DNA of 64,000 bases, taken from contig NZ_PKDG01000004.1 of NCBI RefSeq assembly GCF_002863005.1, forward strand, positions 24,446-88,445, read 5' to 3'. Below the pieces are notes generated by a model. The model was given only the letters and a program-made list of their open reading frames with translations, ran no database searches and was not told the origin of the DNA. The DNA comes from Pseudoxanthomonas sp. Lineage in GTDB: Bacteria; Pseudomonadota; Gammaproteobacteria; Xanthomonadales; Xanthomonadaceae. Positions 1 to 8,216 of the stretch are shown piece after piece. Every line of letters starts with the position of its first letter. The first letter of the stretch is position 1. The position numbers and the translations under genes are program-made.

Positions 1-162
1 GGCTGGGACGACGGGGTGGCCGGCATGAAAGTCGGCGGCAAGCGCACGCTGAAGATCCCGGGCGACCTCGCCTACGGCAGCAGCGGTGCCGGCGGCGTCA
101 TTCCGCCGAACGCTTCGCTGGTGTTCGACGTGGAACTGCTGGACGTGAAGGCACACGAGTGA
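1..162 (+). CDS. FKBP-type peptidyl-prolyl cis-trans isomerase, C-terminal part
   Basis: This is the last 53 codons of a gene that begins before the window. The visible protein contains [13 protein letters not shown], then [18 protein letters not shown] and a terminal FDVELLDV. This is the characteristic end of the FKBP fold, in which the GxIPPNAxLxFxVEL stretch closes the rotamase active site. FKBPs catalyse proline isomerisation in folding proteins. The N-terminus is missing, so it cannot be said whether this is a cytoplasmic, periplasmic or membrane-anchored member. It reads off the left edge without interruption and stops at TGA. Family assignment is firm; the exact subtype is unknown. 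Confidence 0.9.
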   Translation, partial: GWDDGVAGMKVGGKRTLKIPGDLAYGSSGAGGVIPPNASLVFDVELLDVKAHE

Positions 163-174
163 GGGCGTGGGTTC

Positions 175-293
175 TGTAGGAGCGACGTCAGTCGCGACCG
201 CGCAGCCTGACCGCACGGCGCGGAAACTCGCGCGCGGCGTCGACGGTTCACGTGTCCTTTTTTCTCGCGGTCGCGACTCACGTCGCTCCTGCA
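175..293. repeat. Inverted pair of REP-like GTAGGAGCGACGT palindromes
   Basis: Two near-identical copies of a 28-base element face each other. One, at 175-202, reads TGTAGGAGCGACGTCAGTCG and continues CGACCGCG. Its reverse complement lies at 266-293 with one difference in the central loop. Each copy is itself a hairpin (GCGAC, loop, GTCGC). Such elements are dispersed intergenic repeats in xanthomonads and pseudomonads, and an inverted doublet is the typical BIME arrangement. The pair sits between the convergent ends of the FKBP gene and the serine hydrolase gene, where it could also fold as a bidirectional terminator or mRNA-stabilising structure. Confidence 0.8.
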
Positions 294-306
294 GAGGAGG
301 CCACGG

Positions 307-1902
307 CTACTCCACCGGCGCCAGCCGCAGGTCGTGGAAGTCGAAACTGAAATCGGTCAGCGGCGAGATCGCTTCCATCCGCGCCTCGCGGATGCCGCCG
401 TCGGGTTTCAGCGAATACGTCAGGAAGGCGTCGGCGTTGAGCCAGCGTTCGCGCCAGCGCACCACGAAGGTGTCGTGCTGCCAGTGCTGCAGGTCGCCGA
501 CCAGTTCCGGCGTGCGGCTGAAGCGCAGCACCAGGCGCTCGCCTTCCTGGGCCACGACGACATCGCCATACCACGGGTCGCGCAGCGTGCCGGCGTATTT
601 CGCCAGCGGCAGCGAGGGCTCCGACGTGGCGTCGCGCGCGGCCTGCAGTTTCTGCCAGTGTTCGTCGGCGTTGCCCTTGGCCTGCGCCACCTGCGCCTGG
701 TAGGCGGCCAGCCAGTCGGTGCCGCTGTTCGCAAGGTAGGCATCCAGTACCTTCAGCGTCACGGCATTGAAGGCCGCACCCACCTCCTGGTTCGTCAGTA
801 CCACGACACCGAGCTTGCGCTCCGGCACCAGCGTCACGCGCGAGACCATGCCCGGCCATCCGCCGGTATGCCACACCAGCTTGCGGCCCTGGAAATCCGA
901 GACCATCCAGCCTTCGCCGTAGCCGAGAAAGTTCGGCTTGGCGGCCTTCAGCGCCTCCACCTTGGGTTCCGGGATCGGGATCGGCGTGACCAGCGACCAC
1001 ATCGCCCTCTGGCGCTCCGGCGTGAACAGCGCATGCTCGCGCCCCTGCGCATCCCGATAGGTGCCGCCGGCGAGCTGGGTATTCATCCATTTCGCCATGT
1101 CGTTCACGCTGGCATAGAGGCCACCGGCGCCGGCCACATTGCGCCACGTCATCCGCGGCGCCGGCTGCAGCGTGGTGAAGTCGGCCATGGCGTGGCCGGT
1201 GGCGACATTGTCGCCCGGCTTCAGCGCATCGCTGTTGTAGCGCGTCTCGCGCATGTCCAGCGGCTGGAAGAAACGCGTGCGCAGGAACTGGGCGTAGGAC
1301 TGGCCGCTGGCCTGCTCCACCACCAGCTGGGCCACACCGTAGAGGATGTTGTCGTAGGCATAGCGTTCGCGGAACCCGCCGCTCAACGGCACATCGCGCA
1401 GGCGCTCGGCCACTTCGCGGTTGCTGTAGGTGGTGGTGGGCCAGTACAGCAGGTCGCCCGCACCCAGTCCCAGCCCGCTGCGGTGAACCAGCAGGTCGCG
1501 GATGCGCATCTCGCGGGTGACATAAGGATCGGCCATGCGGAACCATGGCAGGTGGTCGATCACGCGGTCTTCCAGGGAGAGTTTGCCTTCGCCGGCCAGC
1601 ATGGACAGCGAGGCCGAGGTGAACGCTTTCGTGTTCGAGGCGATGGCGAACATCGTGTGCGCGTCGACCTTGGCCGGCTTGCCGAGCTCGCGCTCGCCCC
1701 AGCCTTTCGCCAGCACCACCTCGCCGTCCTTCACCACCGCCACCGCGATGCCCGGTACATCGAACGCCTTGCGCACCGATTCGACGTAGGCATCGATATC
1801 CTGCAACTCGGGCGGCGGCGATGGCGCCCCGGCGAGCGCCACCGGCGTGGCAAGGCAGAGCAGCAAGAGCGCGCGGCGCGCGACCGCAGGCGACATCGAC
1901 AT
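307..1902 (-). CDS. Secreted serine hydrolase of the beta-lactamase (class C/PBP4*) family
   Basis: A 531-residue precursor with a hydrophobic signal sequence (about residues 8-25, ending VALAGA). The penicillin-binding/beta-lactamase fold follows. The SxxK nucleophile tetrad is SNTK at 89-92, the tyrosine motif is YDN at 183-185, and the KTG-equivalent is HTG in WHTGGWPG. The C-terminal third resembles the DUF3471-type domain that often follows this fold. Members are periplasmic esterases, D-amino-acid peptidases or carboxypeptidases; true beta-lactamase activity is uncommon. I chose the start at 1902 because GAAGGGGA lies just upstream and the signal peptide then begins at residue 1; an upstream in-frame extension lacks both. 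It is divergent from the flavoprotein gene. Substrate unknown. Confidence 0.88.
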   Translation of the reverse strand: MSMSPAVARRALLLLCLATPVALAGAPSPPPELQDIDAYVESVRKAFDVPGIAVAVVKDGEVVLAKGWGERELGKPAKVDAHTMFAIASNTKAFTSASLSMLAGEGKLSLEDRVIDHLPWFRMADPYVTREMRIRDLLVHRSGLGLGAGDLLYWPTTTYSNREVAERLRDVPLSGGFRERYAYDNILYGVAQLVVEQASGQSYAQFLRTRFFQPLDMRETRYNSDALKPGDNVATGHAMADFTTLQPAPRMTWRNVAGAGGLYASVNDMAKWMNTQLAGGTYRDAQGREHALFTPERQRAMWSLVTPIPIPEPKVEALKAAKPNFLGYGEGWMVSDFQGRKLVWHTGGWPGMVSRVTLVPERKLGVVVLTNQEVGAAFNAVTLKVLDAYLANSGTDWLAAYQAQVAQAKGNADEHWQKLQAARDATSEPSLPLAKYAGTLRDPWYGDVVVAQEGERLVLRFSRTPELVGDLQHWQHDTFVVRWRERWLNADAFLTYSLKPDGGIREARMEAISPLTDFSFDFHDLRLAPVE

Positions 1903-1984
1903 CGGCAGATCCCCTTCACGTGTTGCGCACGACGATACCGCAGGCCGTGCATCCGCCGGGAGTGCTGTCCGGGCACGGCATACT

Positions 1985-3253
1985 ATGCGGATGCCTTCAC
2001 CCCGTAGCGATGCCCCACCCCTCCCGCACACCGTCGCCGTCATCGGCGGCGGGCCGGCAGGCCTGATGGCCGCCGAAACGCTGCGCGCCGCGGGGCTGCA
2101 GGTCGACCTGTACGACGCGAAGGGCTCGGTGGGAAGGAAGTTCCTGATCGCCGGCAAGGGCGGCATGAACCTGACCCACTCGGATCCGTTCGAGGTGTTC
2201 GTCACGCGCTACGGCACGCGCACGCGTGAGGTCGCCGCGTGGCTCCGCGACTTCGATGCGGATGCCTTGCGTACATGGGCGAGCGGATTGGGCGTGGAGA
2301 CATTCGTCGGCACGTCAGGTCGCGTGTTCCCGTCCGATCTGAAAGCCGCACCCCTGCTGCGCGGCTGGGTGCGACGACTGCGCGAACAGGGCGTGCGGTT
2401 CCACGTACAACATCGCTGGCTGGGCTGGGACGATGCGGGCGCGCTTCGCTTCGCCGCCCCCGACGGCGAAGTCGCCATGCGCGCCGATGCTGCGTTGCTG
2501 GCCATGGGCGGCGGCAGCTGGCCGGAGCTGGGGTCCGATGGTGCCTGGGTGGCGCCGCTGAAAGCCAAGGGCATCCACGTCGCGCCCTTGCAGCCATCGA
2601 ACTGCGGCTTCGACATCGACTGGAGCGAACACCTGGCGACGCGCTTCGCCGGCGCGCCCCTCAAGCCCGTCGTCGCGCATTGGCATGACGCCGACGGCAC
2701 GCCGCAGCAGCGCCAGGGCGAATGCGTCATCACCGCCACCGGCATCGAGGGCAGCCTGGTCTATGCGCTGTCGCCGATGCTGCGCGACGCCCTCGCACGC
2801 GACGGCGAGGCCACGCTGGTGCTGGACCTGCTGCCGGGGCGCGAGGAACGCGATCTTGTGCGCCGGCTGGCGAAGCCACGCGGCTCGCGTAGCCTGAGCG
2901 AGCACCTGCGTCGCGAAGCCGGCGTGAGTGGCGTGCGTGCGGCACTGCTGTACGAAGTGCTCGACAAGGCTGCGTTGTCCGATCCCGCGAAGATCGCCGC
3001 GACGCTGAAGCGCTTTCCCTTCCGCCTGCAGCGTACCCGCCCGATCGCCGAGGCCATCAGCAGTGCCGGCGGCGTGGGGCTGGACGCGGTGGACGGGCGC
3101 CTGATGCTGAGCGACCTGCCCGGCGTGTTCGTGGCCGGCGAAATGCTCGACTGGGAAGCCCCCACGGGCGGCTACCTGCTGACGGCGTGCTTCGCCAGCG
3201 GTCGCCACGCCGCGCTGGGAGTGGTGGACTGGCTGGCGAAACGCAGCGCCTGA
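1985..3253 (+). CDS. BaiN/YhiN-like FAD-dependent oxidoreductase (HI0933/TIGR03862 type)
   Basis: A 422-residue flavoprotein. The N-terminal dinucleotide-binding motif is VAVIGGGPAGLMAAETL, with an acidic residue ending the second strand. The family-specific GKGGMNLTHSD follows, and the C-terminal FAD segment GVFVAGEMLDWEAPTGGY closes the fold. The HI0933-like family contains BaiN-type reductases and many members of unknown substrate. The LTHS variant and overall length fit the proteobacterial TIGR03862 subgroup. Start could be ATG at 1985 or 1991. A TACTAT element immediately upstream leaves almost no room for a leader, so a leaderless or near-leaderless transcript is possible. No partner gene indicates the substrate. 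Confidence 0.85.
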   Translation: MRMPSPRSDAPPLPHTVAVIGGGPAGLMAAETLRAAGLQVDLYDAKGSVGRKFLIAGKGGMNLTHSDPFEVFVTRYGTRTREVAAWLRDFDADALRTWASGLGVETFVGTSGRVFPSDLKAAPLLRGWVRRLREQGVRFHVQHRWLGWDDAGALRFAAPDGEVAMRADAALLAMGGGSWPELGSDGAWVAPLKAKGIHVAPLQPSNCGFDIDWSEHLATRFAGAPLKPVVAHWHDADGTPQQRQGECVITATGIEGSLVYALSPMLRDALARDGEATLVLDLLPGREERDLVRRLAKPRGSRSLSEHLRREAGVSGVRAALLYEVLDKAALSDPAKIAATLKRFPFRLQRTRPIAEAISSAGGVGLDAVDGRLMLSDLPGVFVAGEMLDWEAPTGGYLLTACFASGRHAALGVVDWLAKRSA

Positions 3254-3428
3254 GTGGTCGTCCGCAGGGGCTGCGGCGCGCACCCGGGAAGTGCGTGCCG
3301 CAGCGGCTGCGGAACGTGGGGCGCACGATACGCGATGGATTGTTGAGGCCTGGTTAGCGTTTCAAAGCAGTTTTATTACAGACATTTACGGCGCGATGTG
3401 CATGCTGGCCCTCACGCCACTTCCACGT

Positions 3429-3641
3429 TCACTCTGCTTCATCGCGCGCCGTTTCGCCGACGCCGGCCACACGCCTGGCCTTGGCGGCCACATGCATGTT
3501 GTCGATCAGGTTGGGATACCGGCGGCCTGCGGCTGCGGCGCGGGCACGCGCCTCTTCCACCTGGGCCGGACTCAGCGTCGAGGGGCCACCGCGTCGTATC
3601 GGTGCGGGACGCTGCCAGGGAGGCGGATTGCGCTTCGCCAT
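3429..3641 (-). CDS. Small conserved hypothetical protein
   Basis: A 70-residue basic, proline- and arginine-rich protein beginning MAKRNPPPWQRP. A helical middle (LSPAQVEEARARAAAAG) is followed by RYPNLIDNMHVA. It has no signal sequence or membrane segment. It starts 3 bases after the ridA stop codon on the same strand, so the two are probably co-transcribed. I recall similar short proteins in other xanthomonads, but no function is known. The tight spacing is the main reason for believing the gene is real. Confidence 0.6.
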   Translation of the reverse strand: MAKRNPPPWQRPAPIRRGGPSTLSPAQVEEARARAAAAGRRYPNLIDNMHVAAKARRVAGVGETARDEAE

Positions 3642-3644
3642 CGG

Positions 3645-3989
3645 TCAGAGGGCCGCGGTCACCACGATCTCGACCAGCCACGCGGGACGCGCCAGGGCGG
3701 CCTGCACGGTCGCGCGCGGCGGCGCATTGCCTTCCGGCACCCATGCATCCCACACGCGGTTCATCGCTTCGAAATCCTGCAGGTCCTTGATGAAGATCTC
3801 GGCACGCAGGATCTTCGTCTTGTCCGTGCCTGCGCGGGCCAGCAATGCATCGATCTCGCCGAGTACCTGCTGGGTCTGTCCGGCGACCCCCTGTGTCGCG
3901 TCCTCGGCGACCTGCCCGGCCAGGTACACCACGCCATTGTGGATGGCCATTTCGGACAGCCGCGTGCCTACATCGAACCGCTGGATCAT
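3645..3989 (-). CDS. RidA-family enamine/imine deaminase
   Basis: A 114-residue protein of the YjgF/YER057c/UK114 (RidA) family. These trimeric proteins hydrolyse reactive enamine/imine intermediates released by PLP enzymes. The catalytic arginine is R92 in APPRATVQAAL and the C-terminal VEIVVTA carries the conserved acidic residue. GGVVYLAGQVAED-like residues 19-30 form the first conserved strand. The ATG at 3989 has a strong GGAGGAA upstream, which fixes the start and excludes a much longer in-frame reading. It lies between a DUF998 membrane protein gene and a small hypothetical gene, all on the minus strand. Several RidA subfamilies differ in substrate, so only the family is assigned. Confidence 0.9.
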   Translation of the reverse strand: MIQRFDVGTRLSEMAIHNGVVYLAGQVAEDATQGVAGQTQQVLGEIDALLARAGTDKTKILRAEIFIKDLQDFEAMNRVWDAWVPEGNAPPRATVQAALARPAWLVEIVVTAAL

Positions 3990-4018
3990 GGGGGTTTCCT
4001 CCGTCGTGAGGCTGCAGC

Positions 4019-4681
4019 TTAGCGTCGCGAAGCGGCCGCCGCACCGGGCTCCATCCGCCAGAGCCACGAGCCCGCCAGCCACATCGCCGCGACGATCAGT
4101 GCGATCAGCAGCTTCTGCACCCACCCCTGCCCGGCCGGCGGCCACAGCGCGTGCAGCCAAAGCAGCGCATAGCAGGCGCTCGACCACGCAGCCGCCACCG
4201 GAAAATGGCGCCGCCAACGAGCGTCCAGCCGGAAACGCCACGCCTGCAGCAGCATCCCGGTGGTGACGCACAGGAACGCGGTGATCGCGCAGGTGTGATG
4301 GAACCACGCGTGGAAGTCCGGCGCGACCTGCGGCAACCACGAATCGCCTATCGCCACGCCCGCCAGCGCGAAGGCGCCCGTGCCGAACAGCAGCAGCGGT
4401 GCCGCGCTGCGCGCCGTCGCCGACAACTGCGCATGCAGCGCCCACGCCAGCAACACGACGGCCACCGCCAGCGCGCAATAGAGGCTACGCAGCAGCAGTC
4501 CCCACGGCCCGAGCAGGTACTGGCTCAGCGTTGCGCGCTGCCAGTCCAGATCGCCACGCACCATCTGCAACGATCCCGCGACCAGGAGGAAGCCGAGGGC
4601 GGCGGCCATCGCGGCCATCGCAGCCAGGCGGACACGTCCCGCAGGAATGCGTGGGTCGAGGGTGGAGGCGAGACGGGACAT
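4019..4681 (-). CDS. DUF998 family integral membrane protein
   Basis: A 220-residue protein with about six hydrophobic segments and short loops. The first loop contains DWQRATLSQYLLGPWG, which matches the LSxYxxGPxG signature of the DUF998 family. A conserved histidine-containing stretch (DFHAWFHHTCAIT) lies in the middle. The family consists of inner-membrane proteins of unknown function. It ends about 30 bases upstream of ridA on the same strand. No signal peptide or soluble domain is present. Confidence 0.75.
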   Translation of the reverse strand: MSRLASTLDPRIPAGRVRLAAMAAMAAALGFLLVAGSLQMVRGDLDWQRATLSQYLLGPWGLLLRSLYCALAVAVVLLAWALHAQLSATARSAAPLLLFGTGAFALAGVAIGDSWLPQVAPDFHAWFHHTCAITAFLCVTTGMLLQAWRFRLDARWRRHFPVAAAWSSACYALLWLHALWPPAGQGWVQKLLIALIVAAMWLAGSWLWRMEPGAAAASRR

Positions 4682-4857
4682 CGGGGCATCGCAGTGAGCG
4701 TCGACGCCGGATTATCGTCCAGCCACTCAAGAATCCGCGGGCGCCGCCGCTCTACAGGCATGGCTCCGCAGCGTGCCCGCCATCACGCTTTGGCCTACAC
4801 TCGACCTGTCCCCGCCACCGGGGCATGGTCGCCACGAGCAAGGGAACTCACGCGCCA

Positions 4858-5940
4858 ATGCCGTCCACCACGCCGCCGCCGGGCACCGATCCGGCGCGCC
4901 ATACCCAACGTCTGCCGCGCCGGATCCATCGCCTCCGCACGCTCGGCATGGGGCTGGCCGCGTTGCCGACGGGCATGGTACTGCTGGAGAACCAGGCGGG
5001 TCCGGGGGCATGGGCGTTCCTTCTGTTCACCACCGTCGTGTGGCCGCAGCTCGCCTTGTGGCTGGCGCTGCGCCATCCGGAGCCGTTCCGGGGCGAGATC
5101 CGCAACCTGCTGGTGGACTCGATCCTGGCCGGCATGTGGGTGCCGCTGATGGCCTTCAACCTGCTGCCCAGCGTCCTGCTGGTCACGCTCACCACCGTCG
5201 ACAAGATCAGCACCGGCATCGACCGCCTGTGGTACTGGTCGCTGCCGCTGATGGCAGCCGGCGCCGTGGCGGTGGGGGCAGCCACGGGCTTCGAGATGCA
5301 GCCGATGACGAGCATGGCGGTCATGGTCGCCTGCCTTCCCATGCTGATGATCCATTCCATCGCGGTCAGCCAGGCCAGCTACCACCTCGTGCGCAAGGTG
5401 AAGCGGCAGAACCGCCAGCTGGACGAACTGAGCCGGCGCGACACCCTGACTGCACTGGACAGCCGCCGCTACTGGCAGGAACAGGCCGCATTGTTGCTGG
5501 ACCAGTGCGCCGCGACCGGCGAGCCCGCCACCCTGCTGATGATCGACATCGATCATTTCAAGGCAATCAACGACCGCCACGGCCACGCCGCGGGCGATGA
5601 CGTGTTGAGGGCGACGGCGGAGGTCATCCGCCACAGCATCCGCCAGCAGGATGCGGCGGGACGGCTCGGCGGGGACGAATTCGCGGTGCTGCTGAGGGGC
5701 ACCGACGTGACGGCCGCGGGCATCGTGGCGCAGCGCATCCGCGAGGGCGTGCAGGCGTTGAACGTGCAGAGCGCGCCCGGGCTGCAGCCCACGGTCAGTC
5801 TGGGCCTGGCCAAGGCGACGGCAACAGGATTGCGCACCTGGCTGGAGGCCGCCGACCGCGCGCTTTACCAGGCCAAGAGCCGCGGCCGCAACCAGATGGC
5901 CGTCGACGATGGCCTGCAGGCGGCCGTCGACCTGCCCTGA
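4858..5940 (+). CDS. MASE2-domain diguanylate cyclase (AdrA/DgcC type)
   Basis: A 360-residue enzyme predicted to make c-di-GMP at the inner membrane. Residues 25-175 carry membrane segments with LLVDSILAGMWVPLMAFNLLPS, closely resembling the MASE2 sensor of E. coli DgcC/AdrA. The GGDEF domain occupies about 190-360, with MIDIDHFKAINDRHGH and an intact GGDEF at 271-275. An RQQD inhibitory site at 262-265, exactly five residues before GGDEF, predicts product feedback. The ATG at 4858 is preceded by AAGGGA at a long spacing; ATG 4825 is a poorer alternative. It is convergent with another diguanylate cyclase gene. In Enterobacteria the homologue drives cellulose production; no cellulose genes are in this window. 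Confidence 0.9.
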   Translation: MPSTTPPPGTDPARHTQRLPRRIHRLRTLGMGLAALPTGMVLLENQAGPGAWAFLLFTTVVWPQLALWLALRHPEPFRGEIRNLLVDSILAGMWVPLMAFNLLPSVLLVTLTTVDKISTGIDRLWYWSLPLMAAGAVAVGAATGFEMQPMTSMAVMVACLPMLMIHSIAVSQASYHLVRKVKRQNRQLDELSRRDTLTALDSRRYWQEQAALLLDQCAATGEPATLLMIDIDHFKAINDRHGHAAGDDVLRATAEVIRHSIRQQDAAGRLGGDEFAVLLRGTDVTAAGIVAQRIREGVQALNVQSAPGLQPTVSLGLAKATATGLRTWLEAADRALYQAKSRGRNQMAVDDGLQAAVDLP

Positions 5941-5953
5941 GCGACGCGCTCAG
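5937..5953. terminator. Possible bidirectional hairpin between convergent GGDEF genes
   Basis: CTGAGCG, a 3-base loop and CGCTCAG form a perfect 7-bp stem. It spans the stop codons of both converging genes, whose coding regions are only 9 bases apart. There is no clear U-tract on either side, so intrinsic termination is not proven. The position suggests a shared termination or transcript-stabilising function. Confidence 0.35.
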
Positions 5954-7758
5954 CTTCCCAGGTGTTCGGCGCGGTCGCGCTGGGGCAGTTCCAGCACATT
6001 GCTGGCGCGGACGTTGTCCTGCTCACTGTCGTAGACGCACACGCGGTTGCGCCCATTGTGCTTGGCGCGATACAGCTGCTTGTCCGCATGCGACAGCAGC
6101 CTGGCCAGGCTGTAGCCGGAGTGCTGGCTCGACGTCACCCCGAAGCTGCCGGTGATGGCGAAGACGTGGCCGGTCTCGCGGGTCTCGATCTGGGCGAGCC
6201 GCACGCGGCAGTCTTCCGCCACCCGCGCGGCGGCGCGCAGGTCGCAGCCATACATGAGGATCGCGAACTCTTCGCCCCCGAGACGGCCGAGCACATCGAT
6301 GCGCCGACAGAAACCCTTGCTGGCCTCGGCCACTTCCTTCAGCGCCCAGTCGCCGGTGCCATGGCCGAAGCGGTCGTTGATGTTCTTGAAATGGTCCAGG
6401 TCGAACATGATCAGCGCCGCCTGCTCGCCATTGCGCGCGCACTCGGCCAGGGCGCGCTCGGCGCGCAGGGTGAAGTGGTGGCGATTGCAGATGCCGGTCA
6501 GCGCGTCCGTTTCCGCCATCTTCTTCAGCGACAGCTGCACCCGCTTGATCTTGAAGGCCCAGTAGCCGATCGACGCAATCAGCAGCACCAGCAGGATGAC
6601 GATCAGCCGGGTGTTCTGCGCGGCCTGCTGGTCGACCTTGCGCTGCAGCTGCAGCACCTGGTTTTCCTGGTCGAGCATGCTGATCTGCTGCGTCTTCTGG
6701 AGAATCTGCTGGCGCACGATCTGGTAGGCAAGCTGGCGCGTCTTCACGTCGTTGAGGTACGCCTTGTCGGCATCGGCATACTGCCGGTAGCGCACGAGCG
6801 CGCCTGCCGGATCGCCCTGCCTTTCCGCGATCTCGTACAAGGTCTTGTACGCCACGACCAGCGGCAGCGAGGTCATGCCCGCACCACGCTCCACGGCTTC
6901 GTTCGCATGCGACTTGGCGGTGCGCATGTCGCCCAGCTTCAAATACATGCTGGCGAGCATCGCGTGGTATTCGCTGATGACCAGCGGATAGCCGGTCGCG
7001 GTGACAGCGGGCAGATAGCGTTCGAGGAGCTCGATCGCCTGGTCGACCTTTCCATCCTCGACCCATTTGCGGGCCAGGTAGGTGCGGGTAAGGCCGCCCA
7101 GGATCGGCTCCTTCTGCTCCTCGCACGTCTTGATGGTGCTGAAGATCGCCTCTTCCGAGGGTGACTTCTTCAACCCCAGCGCGGCCTCGGCCACCAGGTT
7201 GCCGGCCGCGCACCTGTTGCGCCCATCCGGCGCATCCGACAGTACCTGCTGCGCATACTGCTCACCGAGGGTGTACTCGCCGACCTGGTTGTACAGCAGC
7301 CCGGCGACGAGCAGCCCGCGGTGACGGACATCCTTCTTCTCCACCTTGGTGGCCAGCGGCAGGATGTCGTTGAGCGTGGTCAGCCCCTGCTCGAACTTGC
7401 GGGTCAACGCATAGGTATTGACCAGCAGCGATCCGGTCCAGAACAGCATCTCCGGGTCCTGCGTCTCCTGCTGGATCTGGCGGAGCTCCCGTATCGCGGG
7501 CTCCGACTTGCCCTTCATCAGGAATCCATGCGCCCTGAGCAGCCGCAGCTTGAGACGCTGCTCCGGGGTGGCTTCCTCGACGCGCTTTTCGAGCCGATCC
7601 AGCACCTCGTAGAAGCGGGCCGGCTGGGAGGTCTTGATCGTCTCCGCCTGCTCGATCAGCGCATCGATGCCCGGCGCCACCTGGGCCTGCGCCGGTGCGA
7701 CGAACGCGCATGCCAGCGCACAGGCCAGCCAATAGGTACGTCCTTTCCCGAGCATCAT
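5950..7758 (-). CDS. Exported-sensor diguanylate cyclase: TPR-like periplasmic domain, one TM, GGDEF
   Basis: A 602-residue membrane protein. It has a signal peptide (about 1-25, ending APAQAQ) and a long helical region (30-380) with TPR-like repeats such as LLYNQVGEYTLGEQYAQQVL and KLGDMRTAKSHANEAV. One transmembrane helix at 384-401 is followed by a cytoplasmic GGDEF domain with MFDLDHFKNINDRFGH. The active-site motif is GGEEF (494-498) and the I-site is RRID (485-488), so the enzyme should be active and feedback-inhibited. This architecture (periplasmic TPRs and a C-terminal cyclase) is common in xanthomonads and probably senses an envelope signal or protein partner. It lies 51 bases downstream of the putative borosin precursor on the same strand. 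Confidence 0.9.
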   Translation of the reverse strand: MMLGKGRTYWLACALACAFVAPAQAQVAPGIDALIEQAETIKTSQPARFYEVLDRLEKRVEEATPEQRLKLRLLRAHGFLMKGKSEPAIRELRQIQQETQDPEMLFWTGSLLVNTYALTRKFEQGLTTLNDILPLATKVEKKDVRHRGLLVAGLLYNQVGEYTLGEQYAQQVLSDAPDGRNRCAAGNLVAEAALGLKKSPSEEAIFSTIKTCEEQKEPILGGLTRTYLARKWVEDGKVDQAIELLERYLPAVTATGYPLVISEYHAMLASMYLKLGDMRTAKSHANEAVERGAGMTSLPLVVAYKTLYEIAERQGDPAGALVRYRQYADADKAYLNDVKTRQLAYQIVRQQILQKTQQISMLDQENQVLQLQRKVDQQAAQNTRLIVILLVLLIASIGYWAFKIKRVQLSLKKMAETDALTGICNRHHFTLRAERALAECARNGEQAALIMFDLDHFKNINDRFGHGTGDWALKEVAEASKGFCRRIDVLGRLGGEEFAILMYGCDLRAAARVAEDCRVRLAQIETRETGHVFAITGSFGVTSSQHSGYSLARLLSHADKQLYRAKHNGRNRVCVYDSEQDNVRASNVLELPQRDRAEHLGS

Positions 7759-7809
7759 CCCTTAGTCTCCCGACCGACTGCCGCCACCGGAGCCCGCTGG
7801 CCGCCGAGG

Positions 7810-8085
7810 TTACTCCTTTTCAGCCGGGTCCTCTTCCCCACCCGTCTGATCGTCCGCGTCTTCACGCGACTCGTCTTCCTTGCCCTCGTCCGGGGCGAGG
7901 ATCATGCAGAACATGGCCGGCCGGGCGTCCAGCAGCCGGGTCAGCGATGCGACGTCGCGATCGCGCAACGCGGCACGCTGGTCGGCCTCGACATCGAGGG
8001 CGGCGACGGCGGCCAGATAGTCGGACGTCGCCTGCGACGAAGCGGCAGCACCCATGGACTCCAGGAAGCGGATGGCATTGGACAC
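7810..8085 (-). CDS. Putative split-borosin RiPP precursor peptide
   Basis: A 91-residue protein from a GTG start at 8085, preceded by GGGGAAA at good spacing. A longer reading from 8169 adds a basic sequence without a better ribosome site. Residues 1-55 are helical, with SDYLAAVAALDVEADQRAAL and RDRDVASLTRLL. This layout resembles the borosin-binding domain of Shewanella SonA and the matching part of fungal OphMA (ERAALELGDSWAI). A hydrophobic stretch AMFCMILAP (57-65) then occupies the place where SonA is alpha-N-methylated. The tail from 66 is strongly acidic. The adjacent upstream gene encodes a borosin-type N-methyltransferase. The substrate assignment is inferred from this pairing; by manual alignment the likely methylation sites are I62 to A64. 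Confidence 0.72.
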   Translation of the reverse strand: MSNAIRFLESMGAAASSQATSDYLAAVAALDVEADQRAALRDRDVASLTRLLDARPAMFCMILAPDEGKEDESREDADDQTGGEEDPAEKE

Positions 8086-8216
8086 GCGGATTTCCCCAAA
8101 ACAATGATGGTTGAAGCGATTCTGCAGCGCCCGCGCCGTACGCGCAGGCCTGCCCCCTTGGCGTGACAATACTCACTTTCAGGCGGGCTTGCCACGCCCC
8201 GGGCGGTCCGGCGCCC

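Noticed and set aside
307..1902. Antibiotic-resistance class C beta-lactamase
   Set aside because: The HTG motif and DUF3471-like C-terminus are typical of general serine hydrolases, and no ampR-like regulator is adjacent.
334..2007. A 557-codon plus-strand frame over the serine hydrolase
   Set aside because: It is antisense to a gene with signal peptide, SxxK, YxN and HTG motifs; composition is His/Arg/Gln-rich.
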